Shown here piece after piece: positions 28,493 to 37,249 of a DNA stretch of 64,000 nucleotides (position 1 is its first letter; each line of letters starts with the position of its first letter). The notes beneath the pieces were generated by a model. The model did no database searches and was not told the DNA's origin. It saw only the letters and a program-made list of their open reading frames with translations. A program made the translations under genes and the position numbers. Source of the stretch: Oxydemutator sp963693105 (lineage in GTDB: Bacteria; Pseudomonadota; Gammaproteobacteria; Poriferisulfidales; Oxydemutatoraceae); NCBI GenBank assembly GCA_963693105.1, contig OY843752.1, positions 992,001 through 1,056,000 of the forward strand. The letters are read 5' to 3'.

Positions 28493-29775
28493 ACATTCTG
28501 ATTCGCGGCGCGCGGGTGCTCAATCCCGCCGACGGCGATGCCGGCGACGGGCGCTGCGGCGATGTCGTCGTCGAGGACGGCGTCGTCACCGCCATCGGCA
28601 AGGCGCCGCCGCGCTTTCAACCCCACCGGGTGATCGAGGCCGATGGCCTGGTCGCCATTCCCGGCCTTGTGGATCTGGCCGCGTCCCTGCGCGAACCGGG
28701 CTTTGAATACAAGGGCACGGTTTTCTCGGAGACCCGCGCCGCCGCCGCAGGCGGCGTGACCACGTTGTGCTGCACGCCGCGCACGGAGCCGCCGGCGGAT
28801 TCGCCGGCCACGGTCGAGTTGATCGAGCAGCGTGCCGCCGAGGCCGGGTTCTGCCGGGTGCTGATTGTCGGCGCGCTCAGCCGCGGCCTTGCGGGGCGGG
28901 AGTTGAGCGAGATGGCGGCGTTGCAGGAGGCTGGCTGCGTCGCGCTCGGCAACGACCTGAATTCGTTCAGCGACTCCGGCGTGCTCCGGCGCGCGATGGA
29001 ATACGCGGCGGGGCTGGGGATGCGGCTGTTTCTGCACGCCTTCGACGGCGCCCTCGCCGCAGGCGGCTGCGCCCACGAAGGAGCGGTGGCGACGCGCCTG
29101 GGGTTGGCCGGGATTCCGGCCTCCGCCGAGACCGCGGCGCTTGGGCAGTGTCTGGCGCTGGTCGAGGACACGGGCGCGCAGGTGCATTTCTGCCGCCTGT
29201 CGTGCGGGCGCTCGGTCGAGCTGCTGGCCGACGCGCGCGCCCGCGGCCTGCCGGTGACCGCCGATGTCAGCGCGCACCAGCTGTTTCTGACCGAAGACGA
29301 TCTCGGCGATTTCGATTCCAATTGCCGCGTGCTGCCGCCGCTTCGCGCCGAGGCCGACCGTGCGGCGCTGCGCGAGGGGCTGCGCCGGGGCGTGATTGAC
29401 GCGGTTTGCTCGGACCACCAGCCGCACGACATCAACGCCAAACTCGCGCCGTTTCCGTCGAGCGAGCCGGGGATATCGGCGGTCGAGACGCTGCTGCCGC
29501 TGGTGCTGCGCCTCGCCGACGACGGCGGTTTCAGTCTCGCCGCGGCGCTGGCGCTGGTGACATCGCGCCCGGGCGCGATGCTGCCGGGCGGCGGCGGTGA
29601 ATTGCGCGAGGGCGCCGCCGCCGACATCTGCCTGTTCGACCCCGGCGCGCGCCGCAAGCTGAGCGCCGAAAGTCTGTACAGCAGCGGCAAGAACACGCCG
29701 TTTCTCGGCGCCGCGCTGACCGGGCGGGTGCGCTGGACTCTCCACCGCGGGCGCGTTGTCCATGAGTCCGACTGA
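28489..29775 (+). CDS. Inactive dihydroorotase homologue PyrC' (PyrX)
   Basis: The 428-residue protein has the fold pattern of class I dihydroorotase, but the metal-binding HxH motif is gone. Active enzymes read PGLVDxHVHLREPG; here it is PGLVDLAASLREPG. A later metal-ligand histidine region reads CSDHQPHD. In Pseudomonas the same protein is a non-catalytic scaffold needed for PyrB activity, and the gene order is identical. I therefore expect a dodecameric PyrB-PyrC' complex, with the true dihydroorotase encoded elsewhere. The GTG start overlaps the pyrB stop. Confidence 0.85.
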   Translation: MNILIRGARVLNPADGDAGDGRCGDVVVEDGVVTAIGKAPPRFQPHRVIEADGLVAIPGLVDLAASLREPGFEYKGTVFSETRAAAAGGVTTLCCTPRTEPPADSPATVELIEQRAAEAGFCRVLIVGALSRGLAGRELSEMAALQEAGCVALGNDLNSFSDSGVLRRAMEYAAGLGMRLFLHAFDGALAAGGCAHEGAVATRLGLAGIPASAETAALGQCLALVEDTGAQVHFCRLSCGRSVELLADARARGLPVTADVSAHQLFLTEDDLGDFDSNCRVLPPLRAEADRAALREGLRRGVIDAVCSDHQPHDINAKLAPFPSSEPGISAVETLLPLVLRLADDGGFSLAAALALVTSRPGAMLPGGGGELREGAAADICLFDPGARRKLSAESLYSSGKNTPFLGAALTGRVRWTLHRGRVVHESD

Positions 29776-30658
29776 GACGGCGATTTTTTCCGCGCGCGCG
29801 CGCATCATCGAACGGCGCGTGTTGGATGCAGGCCAGCAAATCCTGAAACTGCACGCGCCGCGTTGCGCCGCCGCCGCCGCGCCCGGCCAGTTCATCCACC
29901 TGCGCTGCGATGACCGGCTGCCGCTGCGCCGCCCGTATTCCATCCTGTCCGCCGATGTCGAAAGCGGCGCAATCGAGATACTCTACAAGGTGGTCGGCGC
30001 TGGCAGCCGCCGCCTCGCGGCGCGGCGCACGGGCGATATGCTGGATGTTCTCGGGCCGATAGGCAACGCTTTTGCGCCTGCGCCCGCGCGTCCCAACCTG
30101 CTTCTGGTCGGCGGCGGCGTCGGCATCCCGCCCATCCTGTTTCTGGCCGCGCGCGCGCACGACTCGGCGAATTACACGCCGCTGGTGTTGATGGGCTCGG
30201 AGGTTCCGTTTCCGTTCGAGGTGGCCGACTCGGCGCTGCCGTTCGCCGGTGTCGCCGCCGACGCCCGTGCGACGATGGCGGCGCTGGAGCGGCGCGGCAT
30301 CGCGGCGAGACTTGCGAGCGGGCGCGGCTTTGCCGGCTGCCACCGTGGCCGGGTCGGCGATCTCGCGCGGCAATGGCTTGCGGCGGCGTCGCCCGCGACG
30401 CTGGCGGCGACCGAGGTTTTCGCGTGCGGCCCGGCGCCGATGCTCGAGGACATCGCGTGCCTTGCGGCGCGCTTCCAGCTGCCGTGCCAGGTCGCGCTGG
30501 AGGAAATCATGGCCTGCGGCGTCGGCGGCTGCGCCGGCTGCACGGTCGCCGTGCGCGACGGCGGCCCCGGCGGGCCCGGTGGGCCCGGTGGGCGCGTTGC
30601 GATGAAGCGGGTTTGCGTGGACGGCCCGGTGTTCGATGCGCACCGCGTCTTCAGTTGA
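29762..30658 (+). CDS. pyrK: PyrK-like dihydroorotate dehydrogenase electron-transfer subunit
   Basis: The 298-residue protein has an FAD-binding domain (RRPYSILSAD), an NAD-binding domain (LLLVGGGVGIPPILFLA, then FACGPAPMLED) and a C-terminal [2Fe-2S] site (CGVGGCAGC, with a further Cys in KRVCVDGP). This matches PyrK, which passes electrons from class 1B dihydroorotate dehydrogenase to NAD. No pyrD follows, so the partner is unlinked or different. A Gly-Pro-Gly repeat (GGPGGPGGPGG) sits between the third and fourth cysteines and comes from a 9-bp DNA repeat at about 30562-30594. The start overlaps pyrC' by 14 bp. Confidence 0.82.
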   Translation: MSPTETAIFSARARIIERRVLDAGQQILKLHAPRCAAAAAPGQFIHLRCDDRLPLRRPYSILSADVESGAIEILYKVVGAGSRRLAARRTGDMLDVLGPIGNAFAPAPARPNLLLVGGGVGIPPILFLAARAHDSANYTPLVLMGSEVPFPFEVADSALPFAGVAADARATMAALERRGIAARLASGRGFAGCHRGRVGDLARQWLAAASPATLAATEVFACGPAPMLEDIACLAARFQLPCQVALEEIMACGVGGCAGCTVAVRDGGPGGPGGPGGRVAMKRVCVDGPVFDAHRVFS

Positions 30659-30665
30659 GGCGGGC

Positions 30666-31413
30666 GTGGACGATTCCGTCGCCGCCCGTCTGGATTGCGT
30701 GCGCCGCCGAATCGCCGCCGCCGAGGCGGACTGCGCGCGCGCCCGGCAGCGTGCGCCTGGTGGTCGCGAGCAAGACCGCGGACGCGGCGCTGATTGCCGC
30801 CGCCGCCGACGCCGGGCAGCGTGATTTCGGCGAGAGTTATCTGCAGGAGGCGAAGCGCAAGATCGAGGCTTTGCGTTCGCGTTCGCTTTGCTGGCATTTT
30901 ATCGGCGCGATACAGAGCAACAAGACCCGCGACATCGCCGCATTGTTCGATTGGGCGCACGGCGTGGACCGCCGGTCCGTTGCGCGCCGCCTGAATGACC
31001 GCCGCCGTGAGGATCAGGGCGCGTTGAACGTGTGTTTGCAGGTCAATCTGGACCGCGAGCCGGGCAAGGCGGGCGCGGCGCCGGAGGAGGCCGTCGCGCT
31101 GGCCGAACAGATTGCCGCGCTGCCGCGCCTTGCGTTGCGCGGGCTGATGGCGATTCCGGCGCCGACCGCCGAAGTCGCCGCGCAGCGGCGCGCTTTTGCG
31201 CGGCTGCGCGCATTGTTCGACGCCGCCGCGCGCCGCTGCGACGGCCTCGATACGCTTTCGATGGGCATGAGCGGCGACTTCGAGGCCGCGATTGCCGAAG
31301 GCGCGACCCTGGTCCGAATCGGCGCCGCCATTCTCGGGCCGCGCCCGGTTATTTCCGGCCGTCCCCGGGCGGCAGGATTTCAACCGACAGCGGGTCGGGG
31401 CCGCGCAGTTTGA
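30666..31413 (+). pseudogene. yggS: Frameshifted yggS (PLP-binding homeostasis protein)
   Basis: Two frames together encode a YggS/PLPBP protein, which binds pyridoxal phosphate and controls its level. The first frame begins at the GTG at 30666 and gives VDDSVAARLDCVRRRIAAAE and DCARA. From about 30745 the homology continues in another frame with SVRLVVASKTADAA (the PLP lysine), DAGQRDFGESYLQEA, WHFIGAIQSNKTRDI, GLMAIPAP and LSMGMSGDFEAAI. The break falls in the GC-alternating tract TGCGCGCGCGCCC. Adding two bases there restores one frame. It is either a real slippage mutation or a sequencing error. The tail overlaps pyrR on the opposite strand by 65 bp. Confidence 0.75.
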
Positions 31414-31876
31414 TCTGGCGTCCCGGTTCGAGCGCCACCGTCGCGCCGCAGACATCGGCGCCCACCGGCATCTCCCGCCCGCCGCGGTCAATCAGCACCG
31501 CGAGCACGACCGAGGCGGCGCGGCCGTAATCGAGAATCTCGTTCAGCGCGGCGCAGACCGTGCGCCCGGTGTGCAGCACATCGTCCACCAGGATGACGTG
31601 CCGGTCGCTCACTTCGGAATGCATCGCCGACGGCTTGACCTGCGGATAAAGCCCGATGCGGCTGAAATCGTCGCGGTAGAAGTTGATGTCGAGGGTGCTG
31701 AGCGGCTCGCGCACCTCCAGCATCCGGTGCAGACGCTGCGCGACCCACACGCCGCCGGTGTGGACGCCGGCGATGACCGGGTCGTGCAGGCCGCGCTCGC
31801 CGATCAGCGCCTTGAGGTCGTGCGTCATTTTTTCTATCAGCGCTTCAGGCTGGATGTCGTTCATCGGCTTTTGCAT
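31349..31876 (-). CDS. pyrR: PyrR-family uracil phosphoribosyltransferase/regulator
   Basis: The 175-residue protein is a type I phosphoribosyltransferase with the PRPP loop VILVDDVLHTGRT and the N-terminal IAGVHTGGVWVA motif of PyrR. In Gram-positives PyrR attenuates pyr operons by RNA binding. In gammaproteobacteria the protein sits beside ruvX and pyrB, and its regulatory role there is less clear. I chose the ATG at 31876, two bases after the ruvX stop. A second ATG at 31864 has better spacing from GAGGA and is a real alternative. I see no PyrR-type RNA hairpin before pyrB. Confidence 0.85.
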   Translation of the reverse strand: MQKPMNDIQPEALIEKMTHDLKALIGERGLHDPVIAGVHTGGVWVAQRLHRMLEVREPLSTLDINFYRDDFSRIGLYPQVKPSAMHSEVSDRHVILVDDVLHTGRTVCAALNEILDYGRAASVVLAVLIDRGGREMPVGADVCGATVALEPGRQIKLRGPDPLSVEILPPGDGRK

Positions 31877-31878
31877 CC

Positions 31879-32361
31879 TCAGGTTGCGTTCTTCGTCCGG
31901 GCGGGCTGCGACAGCCATCCCTCCAATATCAGCGCGGCGGCGGTTTTGTCAATTTCACCCTTGCGGATTCTGCCGCCGCTGCGCGCGCGCGCGTCGCGCT
32001 GCCGCCGCTCCCTGAGCAGACTGTAGGCGTCGCCCGAGGTGTGGGCCTCGTCCGCCGTATGCACCGGCACATCGAAACGGCGGCGCAAGCCGGACACGAA
32101 GCGGTTCAGCGCGTGCATCAACTCCGGCGGCGAATCGTCGTCCGGCTTGCCGACAATCAGGCGGCATGGCAGCCAGGCCAGGAACAGCGTCTCGATCCGG
32201 CGCCACTCGGGGCGGCCTTTTTTGCAGGCCAGCGTCGTCAGAGGCTGCGTGGCGCGCGTTTGCACATCGCCGACGGCGACGCCGATGCGCGCCAGGCCGT
32301 AGTCGAAGCCGAGCACCTTATCCCGCGTCACCGGCCGTTTCCGCTTCAATGGCCGCTTCAA
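31879..32361 (-). CDS. ruvX: YqgF/RuvX-family nuclease
   Basis: The protein (160 residues from the ATG at 32361) has the RNase H-like catalytic pattern of YqgF: GFDYGLARIGVAVGD with the first aspartate, ADEAHTSGDAYSLL, and DKTAAALILEGWL with the last. Family members process the 5' end of pre-16S rRNA. The gene overlaps the end of gshB. A GTG at 32331 would give a shorter overlap and remove a basic KRPLKRKRP leader that may not be real. It forms a leftward operon with gshB and pyrR. Confidence 0.85.
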   Translation of the reverse strand: MKRPLKRKRPVTRDKVLGFDYGLARIGVAVGDVQTRATQPLTTLACKKGRPEWRRIETLFLAWLPCRLIVGKPDDDSPPELMHALNRFVSGLRRRFDVPVHTADEAHTSGDAYSLLRERRQRDARARSGGRIRKGEIDKTAAALILEGWLSQPARTKNAT

Positions 32362-33310
32362 TCGCCTCGATGACCTGCCCGCTGATGTCGAGGTCGAGCG
32401 CCCGCTCGAGTTCGCGCGCGCAGGTCGGGCTGGTGACGTTGATCTCGGTGAGACGCCCGCCGATGACGTCGAGGCCCGCGAACAGCAGTTGCAGCTCGTT
32501 CAGGCGCGGCGCGATGCGCTCGCACAGGCGGTGGTCCTCGTCCGTGAGCGCGACCGGCTCGCCGCTGCCGCCGGCGGCGATGTTGGCCCGCAGTTCGCCG
32601 TCGGCGGGCAGCCGCCTGAGCGCCCACGGCACCGGCCGCCCGCCGATGACGAGGATGCGCTTGTCGCCGTCGCGGTATTGCGGAATCAGCGCTTGCAGCA
32701 TCACCGTCCGCGTCGAGTCGCGCGTCATCGTTTCCAGCAGCGCCGAGGCGTTGACATCGTCGCTGCACACGCGAAACACCTCGGCGCCGCCCATGTTGTC
32801 GAGCGGCTTGATGACGGTGTCGCGGTGGCGCTCGACAAAGGCGGCGAGGCGCCGCGCGTCGCGGCTGACCAGCGTTTCCGGGCAGTCGCCGGGAAACTCC
32901 TGCGCCAGGATTTTCTCGTTGATGGAGCAGATTCCGCGCGGACGGTTGACGACGACGACGCCGTCGCGCGCCGCGTATTCGAGTATCTGGCAGGTGGTGA
33001 AGTATTCGAGGTCCAGCGGCGGGTCCTTGCGCATCAGCACCGCGTCGAGCGACGCCAGTTCGATTTCGCGCGCGGCGCCGGTGAACTCGAACCAGTGCGT
33101 CGCGTCGAGCGCCACGCGCAGTTCGCGCGCGCGCGCGCCGGCGCGCCCGTTGTGCAGAAACAGGTCGTGCTGCTCAAAATAAAACAGCCGCCAGCCTTTT
33201 CTCTGTGCCGCTTCGAGCAGCCCCAGCGTGGTGTCCTTGGCGGCGTGAATGCCGCCGATGGCGTCCATGACCACGCCGAGCGTGCGCGGTTTGCCTGTGT
33301 TGTTGGTCAT
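32318..33310 (-). CDS. gshB: Glutathione synthetase GshB
   Basis: The 330-residue ATP-grasp ligase joins gamma-glutamylcysteine and glycine. Recognisable motifs are MDAIGGIHAAKDTTLGLLEAA near the N terminus, MRKDPPLD, NRPRGICSINEK, the ATP-binding VIKPLDNMGGAEVFRV and the C-terminal GGRLTEINVTSPTCARELE. Length fits the bacterial enzyme. It is the first gene of the gshB-ruvX-pyrR unit and is divergent from lepA. Confidence 0.92.
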   Translation of the reverse strand: MTNNTGKPRTLGVVMDAIGGIHAAKDTTLGLLEAAQRKGWRLFYFEQHDLFLHNGRAGARARELRVALDATHWFEFTGAAREIELASLDAVLMRKDPPLDLEYFTTCQILEYAARDGVVVVNRPRGICSINEKILAQEFPGDCPETLVSRDARRLAAFVERHRDTVIKPLDNMGGAEVFRVCSDDVNASALLETMTRDSTRTVMLQALIPQYRDGDKRILVIGGRPVPWALRRLPADGELRANIAAGGSGEPVALTDEDHRLCERIAPRLNELQLLFAGLDVIGGRLTEINVTSPTCARELERALDLDISGQVIEAIEAAIEAETAGDAG

Positions 33311-33342
33311 GCCGTTCGAATCCTGTCATTTCAGGCCGGAGG

Positions 33343-33371
33343 TTACACCGGGCCGAATGTCGGATTATAAT
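33343..33371 (+). promoter_or_regulatory. lepA promoter
   Basis: GTTACA (33343-33348) and a perfect TATAAT (33366-33371) are separated by 17 bp and lie in the 72-bp gap between gshB and lepA. The predicted start near 33378 leaves a very short leader before the ATG at 33383. Confidence 0.55.
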
Positions 33372-33382
33372 CGTCTTTTCGC

Positions 33383-35173
33383 ATGAACCACATCCGCAAT
33401 TTCTCGATCATCGCTCATATTGATCACGGCAAATCCACCCTTGCCGACCGCTTCATCCAGTTGTGCGGCAGTTTCAGCGAGCGCAAAATGGAGCAGCAGA
33501 TTCTCGACTCGATGGACATCGAGCGCGAACGCGGCATCACCATCAAGGCGCAGGCGGTGTCGCTCGAATACCGCGCCGCCGACGGCGACACCTACCAGCT
33601 GAACCTGATTGACACGCCCGGGCACGTGGATTTCGGCTACGAGGTGTCGCGCTCGCTGTCGGCGTGCGAGGGCGCGCTGCTGGTGGTGGACGCAGCGCAG
33701 GGCGTCGAGGCGCAAAGCATCGCCAACTGCTATACCGCCATCGGCCAGGGCCTGGAAGTGCTGCCGGTGCTGAACAAGATAGACCTGGCGGTGGCCGACC
33801 CCGAACGCGCCGGGCGCGAGATCAACGAGCTGATCGGCCTCGACGCCGCCGACGCCAACCGCGTCAGCGCCAGGACCGGCGAGGGCGTTCCCGAATTGCT
33901 CGAGCGCATCGTCGCCGCGATTCCGCCGCCGCGCGGCGACCCGGACAAGCCGCTGAAGGCGCTGGTCATAGACTCCTGGTTCGATCCGTATGTCGGCGTC
34001 GTCGCGCTGGTGCGCGTCGTGGACGGGCGGCTGGCGCCGCGCCGCAGGATCATGGCGATGGCGAGCGGCGCCGTGCACCAGGTCGAAAACGTCGGCGTGT
34101 TCACGCCGGCGCGCGTTGACAAGCCGTCGCTCGAAGCAGGCGAGGTCGGCTTTGTGACCGCAGGCATCAAGGACACCGGCGCGGCGCGCGTCGGCGACAC
34201 GCTGACCGACGCCGCCGCCCCGGCGGCGCAGGCGCTGCCCGGCTTCGAGCGGATTCAGCCGCGCGTGTTCGCCGGCCTCTACCCGGTGGACTCCGACGAT
34301 TACAAGGACTTGCGCGACGCCCTCGACAAGCTGAGCCTGAACGACGCCGCGCTGCATTGCGAGCCGGAGACCTCGCAGGCGCTCGGCTTCGGTTTCCGCT
34401 GCGGCTTTCTCGGCATGCTCCATCTGGAAGTCGTGCAGGAACGCCTGGAACGCGAGTACGGCCGCGACCTGGTGACGACGGCGCCGACCGTGACCTACCG
34501 CGTCCATCAAACCGACGGCGAGGTCGTCGAGGTACACAACCCGGACATGCTGCCGCCGTCCGGCCGCATCGAGCGCATCGAGGAGCCGGTCATCGCGGCG
34601 ACCATCCTGGCGCCGAAGGAGTACATCGGCGCCGTCATGGGGCTGTGCATGGGCAAGCGCGGCGTGCAGAAGTCCATCCAGTATGCCGGCACGCAGGCGT
34701 CGCTGGAATTCAGCCTGCCGCTGAACGAGGTCGTCTTCGATTTCTTCGACCGCCTGAAGTCGCTGACGCGCGGCTATGCGTCGTTCGACTACCAGCCGTC
34801 GGGTTACCGCCCGGCGCCGCTAGTGCGCCTCGATATTCTGATCAACGGCGAGCGCGTGGATGCGCTTTCGATGATCGTGCACAAGGACAACGCGTCGCCG
34901 CTGGGGCGCGCGCTGGTCGGGAAGATGCGCGACCTGATACCGCGCCAGATGTTCGACATCGCCATTCAGGCGGCCATCGGCTCGCGCGTCATCGCGCGTT
35001 CGACGACCAAGGCGCTGCGCAAGAACGTGACGGCCAAGTGTTACGGCGGCGATGTCACGCGCAAGCGGAAACTTCTCGAAAAGCAGAAGGCCGGCAAGAA
35101 ACGCATGAAGCGAATCGGCAAGGTCGCGCTGCCGCAGGAGGCTTTTCTGGCGGTTCTGAAGGTGGAGCGGTGA
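33383..35173 (+). CDS. lepA: Elongation factor 4 (LepA)
   Basis: The 596-residue translational GTPase remobilises ribosomes during elongation and affects initiation. The G motifs are complete: AHIDHGKST (G1), ERGITIKAQ (G2), DTPGHVDF (G3), LNKIDL (G4) and SARTG (G5). They are followed by the domain II, EF-G-like and LepA-specific C-terminal domains, ending with CYGGDVTRKRKLLEKQKAGKKRM. The last is the positively charged LepA signature. Its TGA overlaps the GTG of the next gene. In many bacteria lepA is followed by lepB; here a metallo-beta-lactamase-fold gene takes that place. Confidence 0.95.
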   Translation: MNHIRNFSIIAHIDHGKSTLADRFIQLCGSFSERKMEQQILDSMDIERERGITIKAQAVSLEYRAADGDTYQLNLIDTPGHVDFGYEVSRSLSACEGALLVVDAAQGVEAQSIANCYTAIGQGLEVLPVLNKIDLAVADPERAGREINELIGLDAADANRVSARTGEGVPELLERIVAAIPPPRGDPDKPLKALVIDSWFDPYVGVVALVRVVDGRLAPRRRIMAMASGAVHQVENVGVFTPARVDKPSLEAGEVGFVTAGIKDTGAARVGDTLTDAAAPAAQALPGFERIQPRVFAGLYPVDSDDYKDLRDALDKLSLNDAALHCEPETSQALGFGFRCGFLGMLHLEVVQERLEREYGRDLVTTAPTVTYRVHQTDGEVVEVHNPDMLPPSGRIERIEEPVIAATILAPKEYIGAVMGLCMGKRGVQKSIQYAGTQASLEFSLPLNEVVFDFFDRLKSLTRGYASFDYQPSGYRPAPLVRLDILINGERVDALSMIVHKDNASPLGRALVGKMRDLIPRQMFDIAIQAAIGSRVIARSTTKALRKNVTAKCYGGDVTRKRKLLEKQKAGKKRMKRIGKVALPQEAFLAVLKVER

Positions 35174-36105
35174 GCGCGCGGCGGCTGGCGCCGCTGGCGC
35201 TGCTGCTTTGCCTGGTGTGCGCGCGCGCCGCCGCCGATGTCCTGGTGGTGACGCTGCTCGGCACCGGCTCGCCGCGCCCCGAAACCGGGCGCTTCGGCCC
35301 GGCGGTGCTGGTCGAGGCCGGCAGCGACAAACTGCTGTTCGACGCCGGGCGCGGGGTGGCGCAGCGCGTGCTGGAATTGCAGCTGGATTTCGGCGAACTG
35401 CACACGGTGTTTGTGACGCACCTGCATTATGACCACATCATCGGCCTGCCCGACCTGCTGCTGTCGGGCTGGGTCTTCGGGCGCACGCTGCCGCTGGAAG
35501 TTCGCGGTCCCGCAGGCGTCGGCGCGCATCTGCGGCATCTGGAGCGGGCCTACGAGCGCGACATCGCGCTGCGCCTGAGCCACACGAAACTCCCCGCCGC
35601 CGGCGCTTCTTTCAAGGCCGTTGAAATCGAGGCCGGCGCGGTCTGGCGCAGGGACGGCCTCGAAGTCACCGCGTTCGAGGTCGAGCACGGCGTGGTCAGC
35701 CCGGCTTTCGGTTACCGCGTGGATTACCGCGGGCGCTCCGTGGTTCTTTCCGGCGACACCGGCTATTCGGAGGAACTCGTCGCGCACGGCCGCGGCGCCG
35801 ACCTGCTGGTGCATGAAATCGCCGCCGCCTCCGGGGCGCTGCAAAAGGCCAACCCGAGGCTGGTGCGCGTGCTGGAATACCACTCCACCCCGGCGCAGGT
35901 GGCGCGCGTCGTGCGCGAGACGAAACCGCGCATGACGGTGCTGGTGCATGCGCTGCTCTTCGGCGTCGAAAAGGAGAAAATTCTGTCGCAGGTCGTCGGC
36001 GGCGGCCCGGCCAGGGTGGTTTTCGGCGAAGACCGGATGGCCTTTGACATCGGCGAGCGCCTGCGTGCTTATCGCCGCCCCGGCGACGCCGGAGCGATGC
36101 CATGA
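35170..36105 (+). CDS. Exported metallo-beta-lactamase-fold hydrolase (RNase Z/arylsulfatase-like)
   Basis: The 311-residue protein starts at a GTG that overlaps lepA. A signal peptide (about residues 1-21, LAPLALLLCLVCARAAA) precedes the fold. The metal-binding motif THLHYDHIIGLPDLL and the downstream GDTGYSEEL and VHALLFG elements fit the RNase Z-like branch of the superfamily, but export to the periplasm argues against tRNA processing. GTGSPRPETGRFGPAVLVE near the N terminus is typical of the small-molecule or arylsulfatase-like members. The substrate cannot be read from the sequence. Its ATGA end overlaps the truncated folP copy. Confidence 0.75.
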   Translation: MSARRLAPLALLLCLVCARAAADVLVVTLLGTGSPRPETGRFGPAVLVEAGSDKLLFDAGRGVAQRVLELQLDFGELHTVFVTHLHYDHIIGLPDLLLSGWVFGRTLPLEVRGPAGVGAHLRHLERAYERDIALRLSHTKLPAAGASFKAVEIEAGAVWRRDGLEVTAFEVEHGVVSPAFGYRVDYRGRSVVLSGDTGYSEELVAHGRGADLLVHEIAAASGALQKANPRLVRVLEYHSTPAQVARVVRETKPRMTVLVHALLFGVEKEKILSQVVGGGPARVVFGEDRMAFDIGERLRAYRRPGDAGAMP

Positions 36106-36419
36106 GCCTTCGCGCCGACGCGCCGCGCCCGCGCCTGATGGGTATTTTGAACCTGACGCCGGACAGCTTCTCGGACGGCGGACTCTACGACGACGTCGGC
36201 AAAGCGAGCCTTCGCGCCGCGCAAATGCTGGAGCAGGGGGCGGAGATGATAGACGTCGGCGGCGAATCCACGCGCCCGGGCGCGGCGCGGGTGGACGCGG
36301 CACGGCAGAAGTCGCGGGTGCTCGACGCCATCGCCGCGATTTGCGAACGTCGCCCGCGCCCTCTGGTCAGCATTGACACGACGCTTGCCGCCGTCGCCGC
36401 CGCCGGAGCGATGCCGTGA
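36102..36419 (+). pseudogene. Truncated duplicate of folP (5' third)
   Basis: This 105-codon open frame repeats the first part of the following folP almost exactly, up to the SIDTTLA motif, and then ends in AAGAMP and a TGA. Those last codons copy the end of the upstream gene (GDAGAMP), so the duplicated unit runs from the tail of the metallo-beta-lactamase gene into folP with a period of 314 bp. It contains the pterin-site MGILNLTPDSFSDGG loop but lacks about two thirds of the barrel, so it cannot be a working synthase. It has retained an open frame with ATGA overlaps at both ends and may still be translated. Confidence 0.8.
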
Positions 36420-37249
36420 GCCTTCGCGCCGACGCGCCGCGCCCGCGCCTGATGGGTATCTTGAATCTGACGCCGGACAGCTTCTCGGACGGCGGACTCT
36501 ACGACGACGTCGGCAAAGCGAGCCTTCGCGCCGCGCAAATGCTGGAGCAGGGGGCGGAGATGATAGACGTCGGCGGCGAATCCACGCGCCCGGGCGCGGC
36601 GCGGGTGGACGCGGCACGGCAGAAGTCGCGGGTGCTCGACGCCATCGCCGCGATTTGCGAACGTCGTCCGCGCCCTCTGGTCAGCATTGACACGACGCTT
36701 GCCGACGTCGCCGCCGCCGCGCTCGACGCCGGCGCCGGCATGATCAACGACGTGTCGGCGGGGCTTGAAGACCCGGAGATTCTCGAGCTGGCGGCGTCGC
36801 GGCGCGTGCCGATCTGCCTGATGCACATGAAAAACAGTCCGGCGACGATGCAGGACGACCCGCGCTACGACGATGTCGTCGCCGAGGTGCGCGCGTTTCT
36901 GGCCGGGCGCGCCGACCACGCCGTCTCGCGCGGCGTCGATCCGGCCAACATCCTGCTCGACCCCGGCATCGGTTTCGGCAAGACGACCGCCCACAACCTG
37001 GCGCTGATTCAGCACCTGCGGGAGTTCACCGCGCTCGGCTTTCCGGTGCTGCTCGGCGCCAGCCGCAAGCGTTTCATGGGGCGGTTCTGCCGCGCCGCCG
37101 ACGCCGCCGACCGCGTCGCCGCCGGCGTCGCCGTGACCGTGCTCGGCCTGCAGGCCGGCGTCGCCGTTTTCCGCGTACACGACGTCTGGCAGCACCGCCA
37201 GGCGCTCGACCTGATGGACGCGCTCGCAAAACCCGGTATGGCGCAATGA
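36416..37249 (+). CDS. folP: Dihydropteroate synthase FolP
   Basis: The 277-residue TIM-barrel enzyme condenses 4-aminobenzoate with dihydropterin pyrophosphate in folate synthesis. Signature motifs are MGILNLTPDSFSDGG, IDVGGESTRPGA, LVSIDTT, INDVSAG, LMHMKNSP, DPGIGFGKT and GASRKRFMG. The full length and every loop are intact. It is preceded by a truncated tandem copy of its own 5' part and overlaps the following nuclease gene by four bases. In many proteobacteria glmM follows folP; it does not here. Confidence 0.93.
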   Translation: MSLRADAPRPRLMGILNLTPDSFSDGGLYDDVGKASLRAAQMLEQGAEMIDVGGESTRPGAARVDAARQKSRVLDAIAAICERRPRPLVSIDTTLADVAAAALDAGAGMINDVSAGLEDPEILELAASRRVPICLMHMKNSPATMQDDPRYDDVVAEVRAFLAGRADHAVSRGVDPANILLDPGIGFGKTTAHNLALIQHLREFTALGFPVLLGASRKRFMGRFCRAADAADRVAAGVAVTVLGLQAGVAVFRVHDVWQHRQALDLMDALAKPGMAQ

